From Paracrocinitomix sp040880585 (GTDB lineage: Bacteria; Bacteroidota; Bacteroidia; Flavobacteriales_D; Crocinitomicaceae): 64,000 bases of DNA. The position numbers and the translations under genes were made by a program. Each line of letters opens with the position of its first letter. The first letter of the stretch is position 1. Below are positions 8,878 to 17,174 of the stretch, piece by piece. Location: positions 62,001-126,000 of the forward strand of contig JBBDID010000018.1 of NCBI GenBank assembly GCA_040880585.1, in the 5' to 3' direction. The notes beneath the pieces were generated by a model. That model did no database searches and was not told the DNA's origin. It saw only the letters and a list, made by a program, of their open reading frames with translations.

Positions 8878-9864
8878 ATGAAAAAGATATTATTACTTTT
8901 ATTTTTAGGGCTGATTACAGCTTCCTTTTCTCAGGAAAGAGAAACTTATCCTATAATGAAAAATTATTATGTAAGCAGTGATGAGCTAGACGAAAATATC
9001 CCGGAAGGTTATTTTGTAGTCGAGGGGGATGTCAAAATGTTTTCATCTGCCAGTCCTCTTGATCAGGTTCAGGTTGCCTCTGCCGCAGAAGATGTGGAGA
9101 CCTATACGGATTCAAGCGGATTTTTTCAGCTGGAATTAAAGGATAGTATTCAGGACTTATTTTTTTTCAAAGAGGGTTGGAATGAATATGTTATTGAAGA
9201 TTACCACTTCAGATCACAGCACCGGATCAAACTAACGGTGTATTTAGGCCGGTCAATGGAAAAACAGATCATGCGTAAGCCATTGCTTTATCTCTATGCT
9301 GATGAGCCTACCAAAACGACCATCCAACTCAAAACGGATGCTGCATTTACTTTTACTTACCCGGCTTATGAACCTGAAAAAGGTTGGGAAGTTACGGCTA
9401 CACCTTCCGGTGCTATTGAATGTAATAATAAGCAGTATCCTTATTTATTCTGGGAAGCAGAAACAAAAGGGCTTTCTTTTTTCATGAAGAGGGATAAGAT
9501 TCCGGGTGCTGTTGTTGCCTCTGAAGATTTGATTCCGTTTTTTGAAAACAATTTATCCGCTATGGGTTTGAATGATAAAGAATCGGCTGATTTCATTACT
9601 TATTGGGTGCCGCTTTTATCAGATCATCCCCATGTGTTGATCCAGTTTTTAAATACGGAACAATACGGCGATAAAATTGCTGAAATAGAAATGAATCCGG
9701 CTCCTGAAAGTGTGCAACGCATTTTTATGTTTGCTTCAGCTGTTGATAACCCTACTGCATGGATGAATATAGAGCCGCAGTATTTTGATGGATTTAATCG
9801 ATCCGGTTTAACGCTTGTAGAATGGGGGGGAGCAATCATTGATCTGAACCACATCCAACCCTAA
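8878..9864 (+). CDS. Secreted conserved protein of unknown function
   Basis: The 328-residue protein has a signal peptide (MKKILLLLFLGLITASFSQ). Residues about 45-115 resemble a carboxypeptidase-regulatory beta-sandwich (VVEGDVKMFSSASPLDQVQV, then SSGFFQLELKDS). The larger C-terminal part starts KPLLYLYADEPT and includes YPAYEPEKGWEV, YPYLFWEAE and YWVPLLSDHPHVLIQF, an aromatic-rich module that looks conserved but that I cannot name. No catalytic motif is evident. The last codons overlap by three bases the stop of the converging methyltransferase gene, leaving no room for a terminator. Confidence 0.6.
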   Translation: MKKILLLLFLGLITASFSQERETYPIMKNYYVSSDELDENIPEGYFVVEGDVKMFSSASPLDQVQVASAAEDVETYTDSSGFFQLELKDSIQDLFFFKEGWNEYVIEDYHFRSQHRIKLTVYLGRSMEKQIMRKPLLYLYADEPTKTTIQLKTDAAFTFTYPAYEPEKGWEVTATPSGAIECNNKQYPYLFWEAETKGLSFFMKRDKIPGAVVASEDLIPFFENNLSAMGLNDKESADFITYWVPLLSDHPHVLIQFLNTEQYGDKIAEIEMNPAPESVQRIFMFASAVDNPTAWMNIEPQYFDGFNRSGLTLVEWGGAIIDLNHIQP

Positions 9865-10445
9865 ACGGCAATTGATTTTTCTTTTTTTGCAGAATAAATA
9901 AATGCCGGCGGGATATTGGCGGGAACAAAGTTAATCTTGATCGATCCAAATTTACTCTCCAATAAACGTTTGGCACTCAATGAATATTGATATTGCGTAA
10001 AAACGCCTCCTTCTTTTAATCGATTATAGGATTGAATGACGATCTTTTTCTTGATTCGTTCAGGAATAATGGTCAGTGGCAGAGAGGACAAAATGGCATC
10101 TACCTCCTTAATGTGGTAATCATCCAGTATTTCTCCCATCTCATCAGCTGAACGATTGAGAATCAATAAACGTGGATCTTCAAATTTTTTCACCAATAAC
10201 TCATAGAAAGCCTCGTTGAGTTCAAGCAGGATAATTTTTGTGTCCGGCTTTGCACGTTTGAGTAATTCTGTAGTAAAAACACCTGTTCCGGGACCTAATT
10301 CAAGGATCACATCTGCCAATTTAAAATCAATTTTAGCACACATTTTTTTAACCAGAAATCGCGAACTGGGCGCCACAGCCCCTACCTGTTTACGTTCAGA
10401 AAAAAAGGTGTTCAAAAACTTCCGATTATGCTTCTTCTTCTTCAT
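9861..10445 (-). CDS. Class I SAM-dependent methyltransferase (phospholipid N-methyltransferase-like)
   Basis: The 194-residue protein carries the SAM-binding motif ILELGPGTGVFTTELL (residues 48-63), the acidic strand end IILLELNEAFYELL and the motif IV region VDAILSSLPLTIIP. The N-terminal FFSERKQVGAVAPSSRFLVKKM matches COG3963 phospholipid N-methyltransferase-like and KsgA-like proteins. The SSLPL in motif IV points to the COG3963 group rather than to rRNA dimethylases, which have NLPY. The substrate is therefore probably a membrane lipid, but this is inferred. The start codon overlaps the pyrC stop (TAATG), so translation is coupled. Confidence 0.8.
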   Translation of the reverse strand: MKKKKHNRKFLNTFFSERKQVGAVAPSSRFLVKKMCAKIDFKLADVILELGPGTGVFTTELLKRAKPDTKIILLELNEAFYELLVKKFEDPRLLILNRSADEMGEILDDYHIKEVDAILSSLPLTIIPERIKKKIVIQSYNRLKEGGVFTQYQYSLSAKRLLESKFGSIKINFVPANIPPAFIYSAKKEKSIAV

Positions 10446-11707
10446 TAATCCAACACTGATAATAATCCGTTATTGATGACACCCAATACTTTTCCTTTCA
10501 AGGTACGACCAATGAGAGGCGTGTTTTTTGATTTGGATAAAATATCATCTCGATTAAACTGCCATTCTTCATCCGGGTCAAATAGCGTCATATTGGCCAA
10601 CATTCCCTCACGAATTGAAGTGACCGGAAGCTCAAAAATACTTCTTGGTTTTTTTGCAATCAAACCGATCGTTTCATGGATTGTCAATTCTTCTATACTG
10701 TTAAGCAGTTGAAAAAGCGTCTGTGTTCCAATGATACCAAACGCCGCATTATCAAATTCTACATCTTTGGATTCTATATTTTCAGGAGTATGGTCTGAGC
10801 AAACAGCATCAATTGTACCGTCCTTAAGTGCTTTGATCAGTGCAATTCGGTCTTTTTCACTTCTTAGTGGGGGTAATAGCTTCATATTCACGTCAAAGTT
10901 CATCACTAGCTGATCATTAAACACCAAATTGCTTACATGAGCATCTGCGGTTACATTTAATCCCGATTTTTTTGCCTGACGAATCAGCTCAACACTTTCT
11001 TTACAGGAAATTCCGCTAAAGTGGATTCTTCCATTCGTATATTCTACTAAACTTAAATCTCGCTGAACACGAATAAATTCGGACATAGCCGGCATAGACT
11101 TTAGTCCGGTCATGATGCTGGCTTCTCCTTCATTTACCTGTCCCATCCCGAAAAGAGATTCATCAAAAGGAAAGCTGATTACCAATCCATCAAAATTTTT
11201 GGTGTAGAGCAAAGCACGGTACATAATTCCGGCAGAGACATCTTTTTTAGCATCCGTAAATGCTATGGCTCCGGCTTGATTGAGGTCGTACATCTCTGAA
11301 AGATTATCCCCTTTTAATCCCTCTGTTATACAAGCGAAGGGAAAAACCTCTACAGGAGAAAAGGCCGCATTCTTTAATACATATTCAATTTGTGATTTAT
11401 TGCTTAGTGGCGGCTGTGTGTCAGGACGAAGGGAAACAGCAGTCATTCCACCCGCCTCAGCAGCTTTTAGTCCGGATGCTAAATCTTCTTTGACTTCATC
11501 TCCTGGATCACAAAAATTAACTTTGCAATCATACCATCCAATGGAAACATGTAAGTTTTCGTGTTCTAAAGCCTGATCGACATCTTGTTGTGCAATCTGA
11601 TCGTCAATCTTTTCAATGATTCCGTCAACAATCAGGATATCTTTCTTAGCGCCATTAAATGGGAAATCAGCATCTACTATTGTACAGGATTTGAGAAGAA
11701 TTTTCAT
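10445..11707 (-). CDS. pyrC: Dihydroorotase-like amidohydrolase lacking the HxH metal motif
   Basis: The 420-residue protein has the overall shape of type I dihydroorotase, the third enzyme of pyrimidine synthesis (carbamoyl-aspartate to dihydroorotate). Family marks are DPGDEVKEDLASGLKAAEAGGMTAV, here split between residues 67 and 91, and the C-terminal SDHTPENIESKDVEFD. The first metal-binding motif DxHxH is not intact: positions 60-64 read D-C-K-V-N. Enzymes with this change are widespread in Bacteroidota and resemble the non-catalytic PyrC' that supports aspartate transcarbamoylase in Pseudomonas; whether this one is active cannot be told. The gene lies between the BatA-like gene (18-bp gap) and the methyltransferase. 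Confidence 0.85.
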   Translation of the reverse strand: MKILLKSCTIVDADFPFNGAKKDILIVDGIIEKIDDQIAQQDVDQALEHENLHVSIGWYDCKVNFCDPGDEVKEDLASGLKAAEAGGMTAVSLRPDTQPPLSNKSQIEYVLKNAAFSPVEVFPFACITEGLKGDNLSEMYDLNQAGAIAFTDAKKDVSAGIMYRALLYTKNFDGLVISFPFDESLFGMGQVNEGEASIMTGLKSMPAMSEFIRVQRDLSLVEYTNGRIHFSGISCKESVELIRQAKKSGLNVTADAHVSNLVFNDQLVMNFDVNMKLLPPLRSEKDRIALIKALKDGTIDAVCSDHTPENIESKDVEFDNAAFGIIGTQTLFQLLNSIEELTIHETIGLIAKKPRSIFELPVTSIREGMLANMTLFDPDEEWQFNRDDILSKSKNTPLIGRTLKGKVLGVINNGLLSVLD

Positions 11708-11725
11708 CCGTTTTTTCCTTTATTA

Positions 11726-13768
11726 TTAGGTTTTCCACAGCTTCAATAAAAGAATTTCTGCTGCAATACATATCAATGCCAAAATTAGAAGAATTCTCCA
11801 GTACTCTTTTGCATTCAGTTGATTTATTTGGATAGTTCCTGTATCATTTAAGGTCAATTTTCTCGTTTTTGTCCATCCGATTGACTCAAAATTTTCCTGA
11901 ATTTCACCATCAGAAAACAGCTCGATATCAGACTCATCCCGGTTAAAATTGATCGCTAATTTTTCATTAAATGAAGACTGATTGGTTAAAGTATAAATCC
12001 CTGCCCGGTTAATTTGGTCCTCTAATTGACTGAAAGAGATGTATCTGTTATTATTGGTGTTGATGACCTGAGGGATAATGTCTACTGCATATTCTTCTTT
12101 TTTGAGATGTATGGGATGTGTATCATCAATTTCTTGAGTGAGCGGATAATTATACATTTCCCCAATTTCCATATAAAGGGGATTTTCGTAGGAAGAGGTT
12201 TCTGCAAAACGCAGCATAGTGGCGGCAAAAAGTGCATGATTCTGAAAGTCTGAATAAGCGGGAAGCAGGGGAGAGGTCATCACAATGACACGCCCGTTTG
12301 ACTGCCGGGTATAATAAAGAAAAGGTCGGCTGATCGTAATACCGAATAAGGTAATGAAATTAGCACGATTGAAAATCTGCAAATCATAGGCAGCATAGAG
12401 TCGTGGAAATTTAAAATCCCTCGGCTCCCCTTCAAAAACTCCCGTATATAAGGGATCATTTGAATTAAAATAACTGACTGCTGAGTTGACAGAATCCAGT
12501 GTAGTAAAGGGAGGGAGCTTATATTGGTTCATAAATTGATTCCAATTCTCTGTCTTTAATTTATTGCCCGGAATCATCATTACAGTGGCGCCATTTTTAA
12601 TTGAATTATTCACCAAATCAATAATACCGGACGGGAGTTTGTCTATATTTTGAAAAATGATAAATTCTTTGCCTTTAAAATCATCCTGAGAAAGGGCATC
12701 AATTGAAGTGGTGGTGCAATCATAGTAGCTATCCAGGGCATAAAGTTGTTCAATATTCACCACCTTATTATCGGGATGTTGTGCTAACAATATGCGCACT
12801 TCATTTTTAATGGTGTACGTAAAATAAAATTGATCATCAAAAAATAACTGACTGGTAGAAATAGACAAAACGCCTGATTTTATTCCTGCAGTGCGGTCAG
12901 TGAATGTGATTTTTTCATCAACAAATGAATGAGGTGGGATATTGACTCTTTTTGGAGCCGGCGAACTGCCGTCAATGCTTAAACTCACCGGAATATCGGC
13001 TTGTTCCTTGTCAGTGCTGTTCCTAATTCTGAAGTGGATATCAATGGGAGTATTAATGCGGTGAACCGGTGTCAAAAACCAAATGGAATCAATATAAATA
13101 TTGCCCACTTGTTGCGGCTCTGCCTGATAATAAAAAGTAGGTTTTTCTGGTCTTGACCAACCACTCAGCCCTGTACTTGACTGTTGAAAATCGCTGAACA
13201 AAAATATTCTTTTATTGGCATCTTCCTCTAAGGCGGTGAGTAAATCCAATTGAAGATTTAAAGCAGAAGAAAGATGTGTAGATCGCGCAGAAAAATCAAT
13301 TTCTTTGATCATTTCTATGACTTCTGATTTGGAATAAAAACGTTGGTGTATTGATAATAGATCGGCTGTAAGCAAATTGATTTTTTCATTCTCATCTAAA
13401 CTTCTAACCAATTCAATGGCTTTGTTTTTGACTTCATTGAGCAGGTTTCCGTCTTTTCCTTCAGCCTGCATAGAATAGGAGTTGTCAATATAAATAGAAG
13501 TGACATTTTCTGTGTTTCGTGAATCGTCCAAAGGAATAAAAGGTTGCGCAAAAGCAGTGACCAAACAAAGAATGGCCAAAATCCTCGATAAAAGGATGAG
13601 TAAGTGCTTTAGTTTTGAGCCGGAACGCGAATCTTCAGTAACTTCTTTTAAGAACTTTACCCTTGAAAAATAGACTTTTTTGTAGCGCCTGAAGTTGAAT
13701 AAATGTACAACAATAGGGATTGCTATTAAGAAGTATGCCCACAAAAAATTCGGGTAAACAAAACTCAT
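11726..13768 (-). CDS. BatA-type membrane protein with N-terminal aerotolerance domain and vWA fold
   Basis: The 680-residue protein opens with the BatA N-terminal domain: a membrane segment and LFNFRRYKKVYFSRVKFLKE, which is diagnostic, followed by a second membrane segment (LLILLSRILAILCLVTAFAQP). A vWA-like domain follows, with IYIDNSYSMQAEG (about residues 91-103) as a MIDAS start. A long beta-rich periplasmic part and a final membrane helix (ILLILALICIAAEILLLKLW) end the protein. Homologues stand at this position, upstream of a dihydroorotase-like gene, in many Flavobacteriia. Function is unknown beyond a supposed role in envelope stress. A near match to the -7 box, CATATTTG at 13780-13773, lies four bases before the ATG. 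Confidence 0.85.
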   Translation of the reverse strand: MSFVYPNFLWAYFLIAIPIVVHLFNFRRYKKVYFSRVKFLKEVTEDSRSGSKLKHLLILLSRILAILCLVTAFAQPFIPLDDSRNTENVTSIYIDNSYSMQAEGKDGNLLNEVKNKAIELVRSLDENEKINLLTADLLSIHQRFYSKSEVIEMIKEIDFSARSTHLSSALNLQLDLLTALEEDANKRIFLFSDFQQSSTGLSGWSRPEKPTFYYQAEPQQVGNIYIDSIWFLTPVHRINTPIDIHFRIRNSTDKEQADIPVSLSIDGSSPAPKRVNIPPHSFVDEKITFTDRTAGIKSGVLSISTSQLFFDDQFYFTYTIKNEVRILLAQHPDNKVVNIEQLYALDSYYDCTTTSIDALSQDDFKGKEFIIFQNIDKLPSGIIDLVNNSIKNGATVMMIPGNKLKTENWNQFMNQYKLPPFTTLDSVNSAVSYFNSNDPLYTGVFEGEPRDFKFPRLYAAYDLQIFNRANFITLFGITISRPFLYYTRQSNGRVIVMTSPLLPAYSDFQNHALFAATMLRFAETSSYENPLYMEIGEMYNYPLTQEIDDTHPIHLKKEEYAVDIIPQVINTNNNRYISFSQLEDQINRAGIYTLTNQSSFNEKLAINFNRDESDIELFSDGEIQENFESIGWTKTRKLTLNDTGTIQINQLNAKEYWRILLILALICIAAEILLLKLWKT

Positions 13769-13921
13769 AGAACAAATATGGCAATTTTACATTAATAAGT
13801 GATCAAATTTCGGTTGTAGCAAGTAATCTGAAAAGAGAAAATTTTACTTGAAAGGAATGATATAAATATCCTTCGATATGTTGTCCCATAATTCTCATTT
13901 TTCAAATCCCTTGAAATCACT

Positions 13922-14575
13922 TCAATTGATGATTACCCCATCTTTTATCTCGTACAGTTTATCTGCCATTTTGGCTAATTCCTGATTGTGCGTCGCAATG
14001 ACAAAAGTTTGGGACAATTCGTCTTTGAGTCGAAAAAAAAGCTCGTGCAATTCTCTTGAGTTTTTTGAATCCAGATTACCCGAAGGTTCATCAGCGAGAA
14101 TAATTTCAGGATCATTCATTAAAGCACGTGCTACGGCTACACGTTGTTGCTCACCTCCAGATAATTCAGAAGGCTTGTGATCTACCCGGCTTTTTAATCC
14201 CAAAAACGAAAGTAATTCCTTTGCTTTTTTTGAAGCATCTGTTTTTGAACGATTTCCGATCAGAGCCGGCAACATTACATTTTCTTCAGCGGTAAATTCG
14301 GGCAGTAATTGATGAAACTGAAAAATAAACCCCAATTTTTCGTTTCTGAAGTTGGCCAAATTCTTTTTTGACAAGCTCAATAAATCCAAGCCATTCAATG
14401 TTAAACTTCCACTGTCCGGTTGATCAAGGGTGCCTAAAATTTGCAGCAAAGTCGTTTTCCCCGCACCCGAGGCCCCAACGATACAAACCACCTCATGTTT
14501 CTCTACTGTAAGATCAATCCCCTTCAATATTGGTAAATCGCCATAACTTTTGTAAATTCCCTTTGCAATAAGCAT
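13922..14575 (-). CDS. lolD: ABC transporter ATP-binding protein, LolD family
   Basis: The 217-residue ATPase has Walker A GASGAGKTT (near residue 34), Q-loop FIFQFHQLLPEFTAEENV, signature LSGGEQQRVAVARAL, Walker B IILADEPSGNLD and the H-loop ATHNQE. The LPEFTAEENVMLP stretch and the length fit LolD, which powers lipoprotein release from the inner membrane through the LolCE permease; related MacB ATPases are similar. The permease is not adjacent, as is common in Bacteroidota. The gene is divergent from the M50 protease gene, with 47 bp between the starts. The 153 bp downstream, before the BatA-like gene, hold no gene and no clear terminator. Confidence 0.88.
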   Translation of the reverse strand: MLIAKGIYKSYGDLPILKGIDLTVEKHEVVCIVGASGAGKTTLLQILGTLDQPDSGSLTLNGLDLLSLSKKNLANFRNEKLGFIFQFHQLLPEFTAEENVMLPALIGNRSKTDASKKAKELLSFLGLKSRVDHKPSELSGGEQQRVAVARALMNDPEIILADEPSGNLDSKNSRELHELFFRLKDELSQTFVIATHNQELAKMADKLYEIKDGVIIN

Positions 14576-14609
14576 GTGCTAAAATTAGGTAGAATTGCTA
14601 AAAAGAAAG

Positions 14610-14617
14610 TACTTTTG
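14610..14617 (+). promoter_or_regulatory. -7 promoter box of the M50 protease gene
   Basis: TACTTTTG matches TAnnTTTG and ends five bases before the ATG at 14623, another candidate leaderless start. The divergent lolD has a near match (TAATTTTA, 14589-14582) six bases before its own ATG. Confidence 0.45.
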
Positions 14618-14622
14618 TTAAA

Positions 14623-15582
14623 ATGTTTGAAGGAGACGACCATATTTTTCCCGCAAAGCCAGAATTTGCAATCGATAAAAAACGATCAAACTGGGTGAAA
14701 ACCTTTGTATCCATTGCTTTTTTTATCGCTGCGTTTATGGTTTTATTTTCAGGGAGTTACCTCTTGATTCTTGAGATAACCGGAATTCTGTTGATTCATG
14801 AATTAGGGCATTTTCTCATGATGAAAAAATATGGGTATCATGCAGTAAACATGTTTTTTATCCCTCTTTTTGGTGCATTTGTTACCGGGGAGAAATTGAG
14901 CGTATCTCAACGACAAAAGTTCTGGATTTCAATTATGGGTCCCTTACCGGGCATATTGTTGGGAACAGTAGGATTGATTTACGCATTGAATGCAGATGAA
15001 CCTACTCATTTATTTCAACTTTCGGCATTGCTGTTGGGAATAAACCTGCTTAATTTGATTCCTTTGGATCCCTTAGATGGAGGCAATATCGTCAGCTGTC
15101 TTTTTTTTCCTTCAAAAGATGAAGTGAAAATGTATTTCGCCTTGATTAGTTCATTGATTATGATTGTTCTGGGCGTTTATTTCGAACTGTATGTGATTAC
15201 CATTTTTGGTTTTTTTATGTCCTTAAAAGTGAGAGGTTTTCAGAAAAATTTAAAAATCCATAAAAACTTAGAAGAAGAAGAGGTAGATTATAAAAAGCCC
15301 TATGAAGATCTCTCTAACAAAGAGTATTGGACAATCCGACGAATCTTTTTGGAGAACAATCCAAAAATTAAAGAAATAATTCCGGATGATTTTTCACTTT
15401 GGGAAAATGAAAAACTGATCGTTGAACAGGTGCGGCAAATTCTCAAACTGGAAGTACGGGAAGATCTTAGTTTAACACAAAAAATCAGCTATTTCTTCCT
15501 GTTTTTGGCGCTTTTGTTAATTCCTTCTTTTATTGTTCTTTCTAATCTAAGCAACATTTTGGCATACTTTGCAATTCAATAA
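14623..15582 (+). CDS. M50-family (site-2-protease-like) membrane metalloprotease
   Basis: The 319-residue protein has six or so hydrophobic segments. The zinc motif HELGH lies at residues 59-63 inside the second membrane segment, and the second metal ligand is in IPLDPLDGGNI (about residues 147-157), the LDG pattern of the family. These enzymes cut substrates within the membrane; the target is unknown. The C-terminal part after residue 200 is charged (KNLEEEEVDYKKPYEDL) and ends in one more membrane segment. It starts a compact cluster: the Smr-domain gene begins one base after its stop. Confidence 0.85.
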   Translation: MFEGDDHIFPAKPEFAIDKKRSNWVKTFVSIAFFIAAFMVLFSGSYLLILEITGILLIHELGHFLMMKKYGYHAVNMFFIPLFGAFVTGEKLSVSQRQKFWISIMGPLPGILLGTVGLIYALNADEPTHLFQLSALLLGINLLNLIPLDPLDGGNIVSCLFFPSKDEVKMYFALISSLIMIVLGVYFELYVITIFGFFMSLKVRGFQKNLKIHKNLEEEEVDYKKPYEDLSNKEYWTIRRIFLENNPKIKEIIPDDFSLWENEKLIVEQVRQILKLEVREDLSLTQKISYFFLFLALLLIPSFIVLSNLSNILAYFAIQ

Positions 15583-15583
15583 G

Positions 15584-16117
15584 ATGCTACGAACAGGAGA
15601 TCATATTGTAGTCATTGCCGACACCATTAAGGGAACGGTGAAAAAGGTGGAAAATAATACAATAACCATTGAGGACGAATTTGGTTTTTCCCGTGTTTAT
15701 CGAAGCGAAGAGTTAGCCAAAGCCAATCAAGAGTCAGATTATAAGATTTCAGATGATGTCTTAGATAAAGAGATATCTGAAAAGATAAAACAACAACTTA
15801 CTGAGGATCAAAATACCTTGAAATCCTTTGAAATAGACTTACACATAGAAGAATTGGTAGAGAGCCATGCTGCTATGACCAATCATGAAATTCTCACAAA
15901 GCAAATGATCGTCTGCAAAAATTTTGTAAGAAAGGCAATGGATAAAGAAACACCTAAAATTGTCATCATTCATGGCAAAGGAGAGGGGGTTCTGAAATCA
16001 GAAATTCACTCTTTTTTACATAAATTGAGAGATTGGGATGGAGTGAAATTGGATTATCATGATGCCTCTTTTGCTGAATACGGCATTTCCGGTGCAACTG
16101 AAGTTATTTTCTATTGA
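15584..16117 (+). CDS. Smr-domain protein (DUF2027-like)
   Basis: The protein is 177 residues from the ATG at 15584, one base after the preceding stop; an in-frame TTG at 15569 would overlap the M50 gene and is less likely. Residues 1-50 form a small beta domain (MLRTGDHIVVIADTIKGTVK). The C-terminal half is an Smr domain like that at the end of MutS2: DLHIEEL, then IVIIHGKGEGVLKSEI (about residues 127-142), then the ending ATEVIF. Smr domains bind or nick branched DNA or RNA. Bacteroidota carry this DUF2027-type protein widely. Its last base pair group overlaps the TTG start of the M28 gene (TTGA). Confidence 0.85.
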   Translation: MLRTGDHIVVIADTIKGTVKKVENNTITIEDEFGFSRVYRSEELAKANQESDYKISDDVLDKEISEKIKQQLTEDQNTLKSFEIDLHIEELVESHAAMTNHEILTKQMIVCKNFVRKAMDKETPKIVIIHGKGEGVLKSEIHSFLHKLRDWDGVKLDYHDASFAEYGISGATEVIFY

Positions 16118-17043
16118 AAAATTACACCGCCATATTTTTGATGAGCGCCCTTTTTTCAGCAAGCGCAAAAGAAGCGGATTCAACACTTGTATCTGCCCAT
16201 CTGGATTCAATTGTACTGAATTATCCCAATCGAAATTATCAAAACATATCGTCATTAAATGGATGTGCTGCTTATGTACATAAAATCTTTGAACGCTATG
16301 GTGACAGCACCCATTATCAAGCCTATGAAGTAAAGGGTTCTACCTACAAAAATGTGATCACCTCTTTTGGACCAAGATCAGGAGAACGATTGGTTATAGG
16401 AGCACATTATGACGTTTGTGGCAACCAGGATGGCGCGGATGATAATGCGAGTGGGGTAGTGGGGCTTTTGGAATTGGCTCGGTTACTAAAAGATGTCTCA
16501 CTTAAAAAACGAATTGATCTGGTGGCTTATACCCTTGAAGAACCACCATTCTTCCGAAGTCGCCAAATGGGAAGTTATGTTCATGCGCAATATTTAAGTG
16601 ACAATAATATCCCGGTTTATGGTATGATCTGTCTTGAAATGATCGGCTATTTTAGTGATCAAAAAAAATCTCAGGCTTATCCCCTGAAATTACTTCGTCT
16701 TTTTTATGGAAACAAAGGAGATTTCATTACAGTGGTGAAGAAAATTTGTGGAGGAAAAATGCCCCGGAAATTTAAGCGGAAGTTTAAAAAAAATGAACTG
16801 CTGAAAACTAAATCGTTTAGCGCTCCTGCTAAACTTACCGGAATCGACTTTTCTGACCATTTAAATTATTGGGCTTTTGACTATCCTGCTGTAATGGTTA
16901 CAAATAGTGGGTTTTACAGAAATCCACATTATCATAAATCTTCAGATCAGATCCACACATTAAACCTTTCAAAAATGACTCAGGTGATTCAACAAATCTA
17001 TCTTACCCTTATTGAAAGCTGTTCAGTTTCTAAGCAATCTTAA
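16114..17043 (+). CDS. Secreted M28-family zinc peptidase
   Basis: The 309-residue protein most likely starts at the TTG at 16114, which overlaps the stop of the Smr gene and supplies a good signal peptide (MKNYTAIFLMSALFSASA); the next ATG at 16141 would cut it short. The M28 ligands are all visible: GAHYD and GADDNASG (about residues 92 and 109), the general base and ligand pair in LEEPPFF, the acidic residue in CLEMIGY and the last histidine in YRNPHYHKSSD. M28 enzymes are aminopeptidases or cyclases with two zinc ions. The protein probably acts in the periplasm or outside. Confidence 0.87.
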   Translation: MKNYTAIFLMSALFSASAKEADSTLVSAHLDSIVLNYPNRNYQNISSLNGCAAYVHKIFERYGDSTHYQAYEVKGSTYKNVITSFGPRSGERLVIGAHYDVCGNQDGADDNASGVVGLLELARLLKDVSLKKRIDLVAYTLEEPPFFRSRQMGSYVHAQYLSDNNIPVYGMICLEMIGYFSDQKKSQAYPLKLLRLFYGNKGDFITVVKKICGGKMPRKFKRKFKKNELLKTKSFSAPAKLTGIDFSDHLNYWAFDYPAVMVTNSGFYRNPHYHKSSDQIHTLNLSKMTQVIQQIYLTLIESCSVSKQS

Positions 17044-17129
17044 AATGGACTGATTTTTAGTGCGCTGACGAGTTTTTGCTTTTTATTTGTTATTTTTAGA
17101 GGGTAAAAAAAAATTAGGCATTCTTTCCA

Positions 17130-17155
17130 ACGAACGATTTACTTTTATCGTTTGT
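17130..17155. promoter_or_regulatory. Inverted repeat before the secretion operon
   Basis: ACGAACGAT at 17130-17138 and ATCGTTTGT at 17147-17155 are complementary at eight of nine positions, with an 8-base spacer, 20 bases before the ATG at 17175. It may be an operator or a hairpin in the mRNA leader. Confidence 0.4.
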
Positions 17156-17174
17156 AGTAAGTAAGAAATATTAT

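Noticed and set aside
9861..10445. KsgA-type rRNA dimethyltransferase
   Set aside because: The SAM motif is similar, but motif IV reads SSLPL rather than NLPY and the protein is too short.
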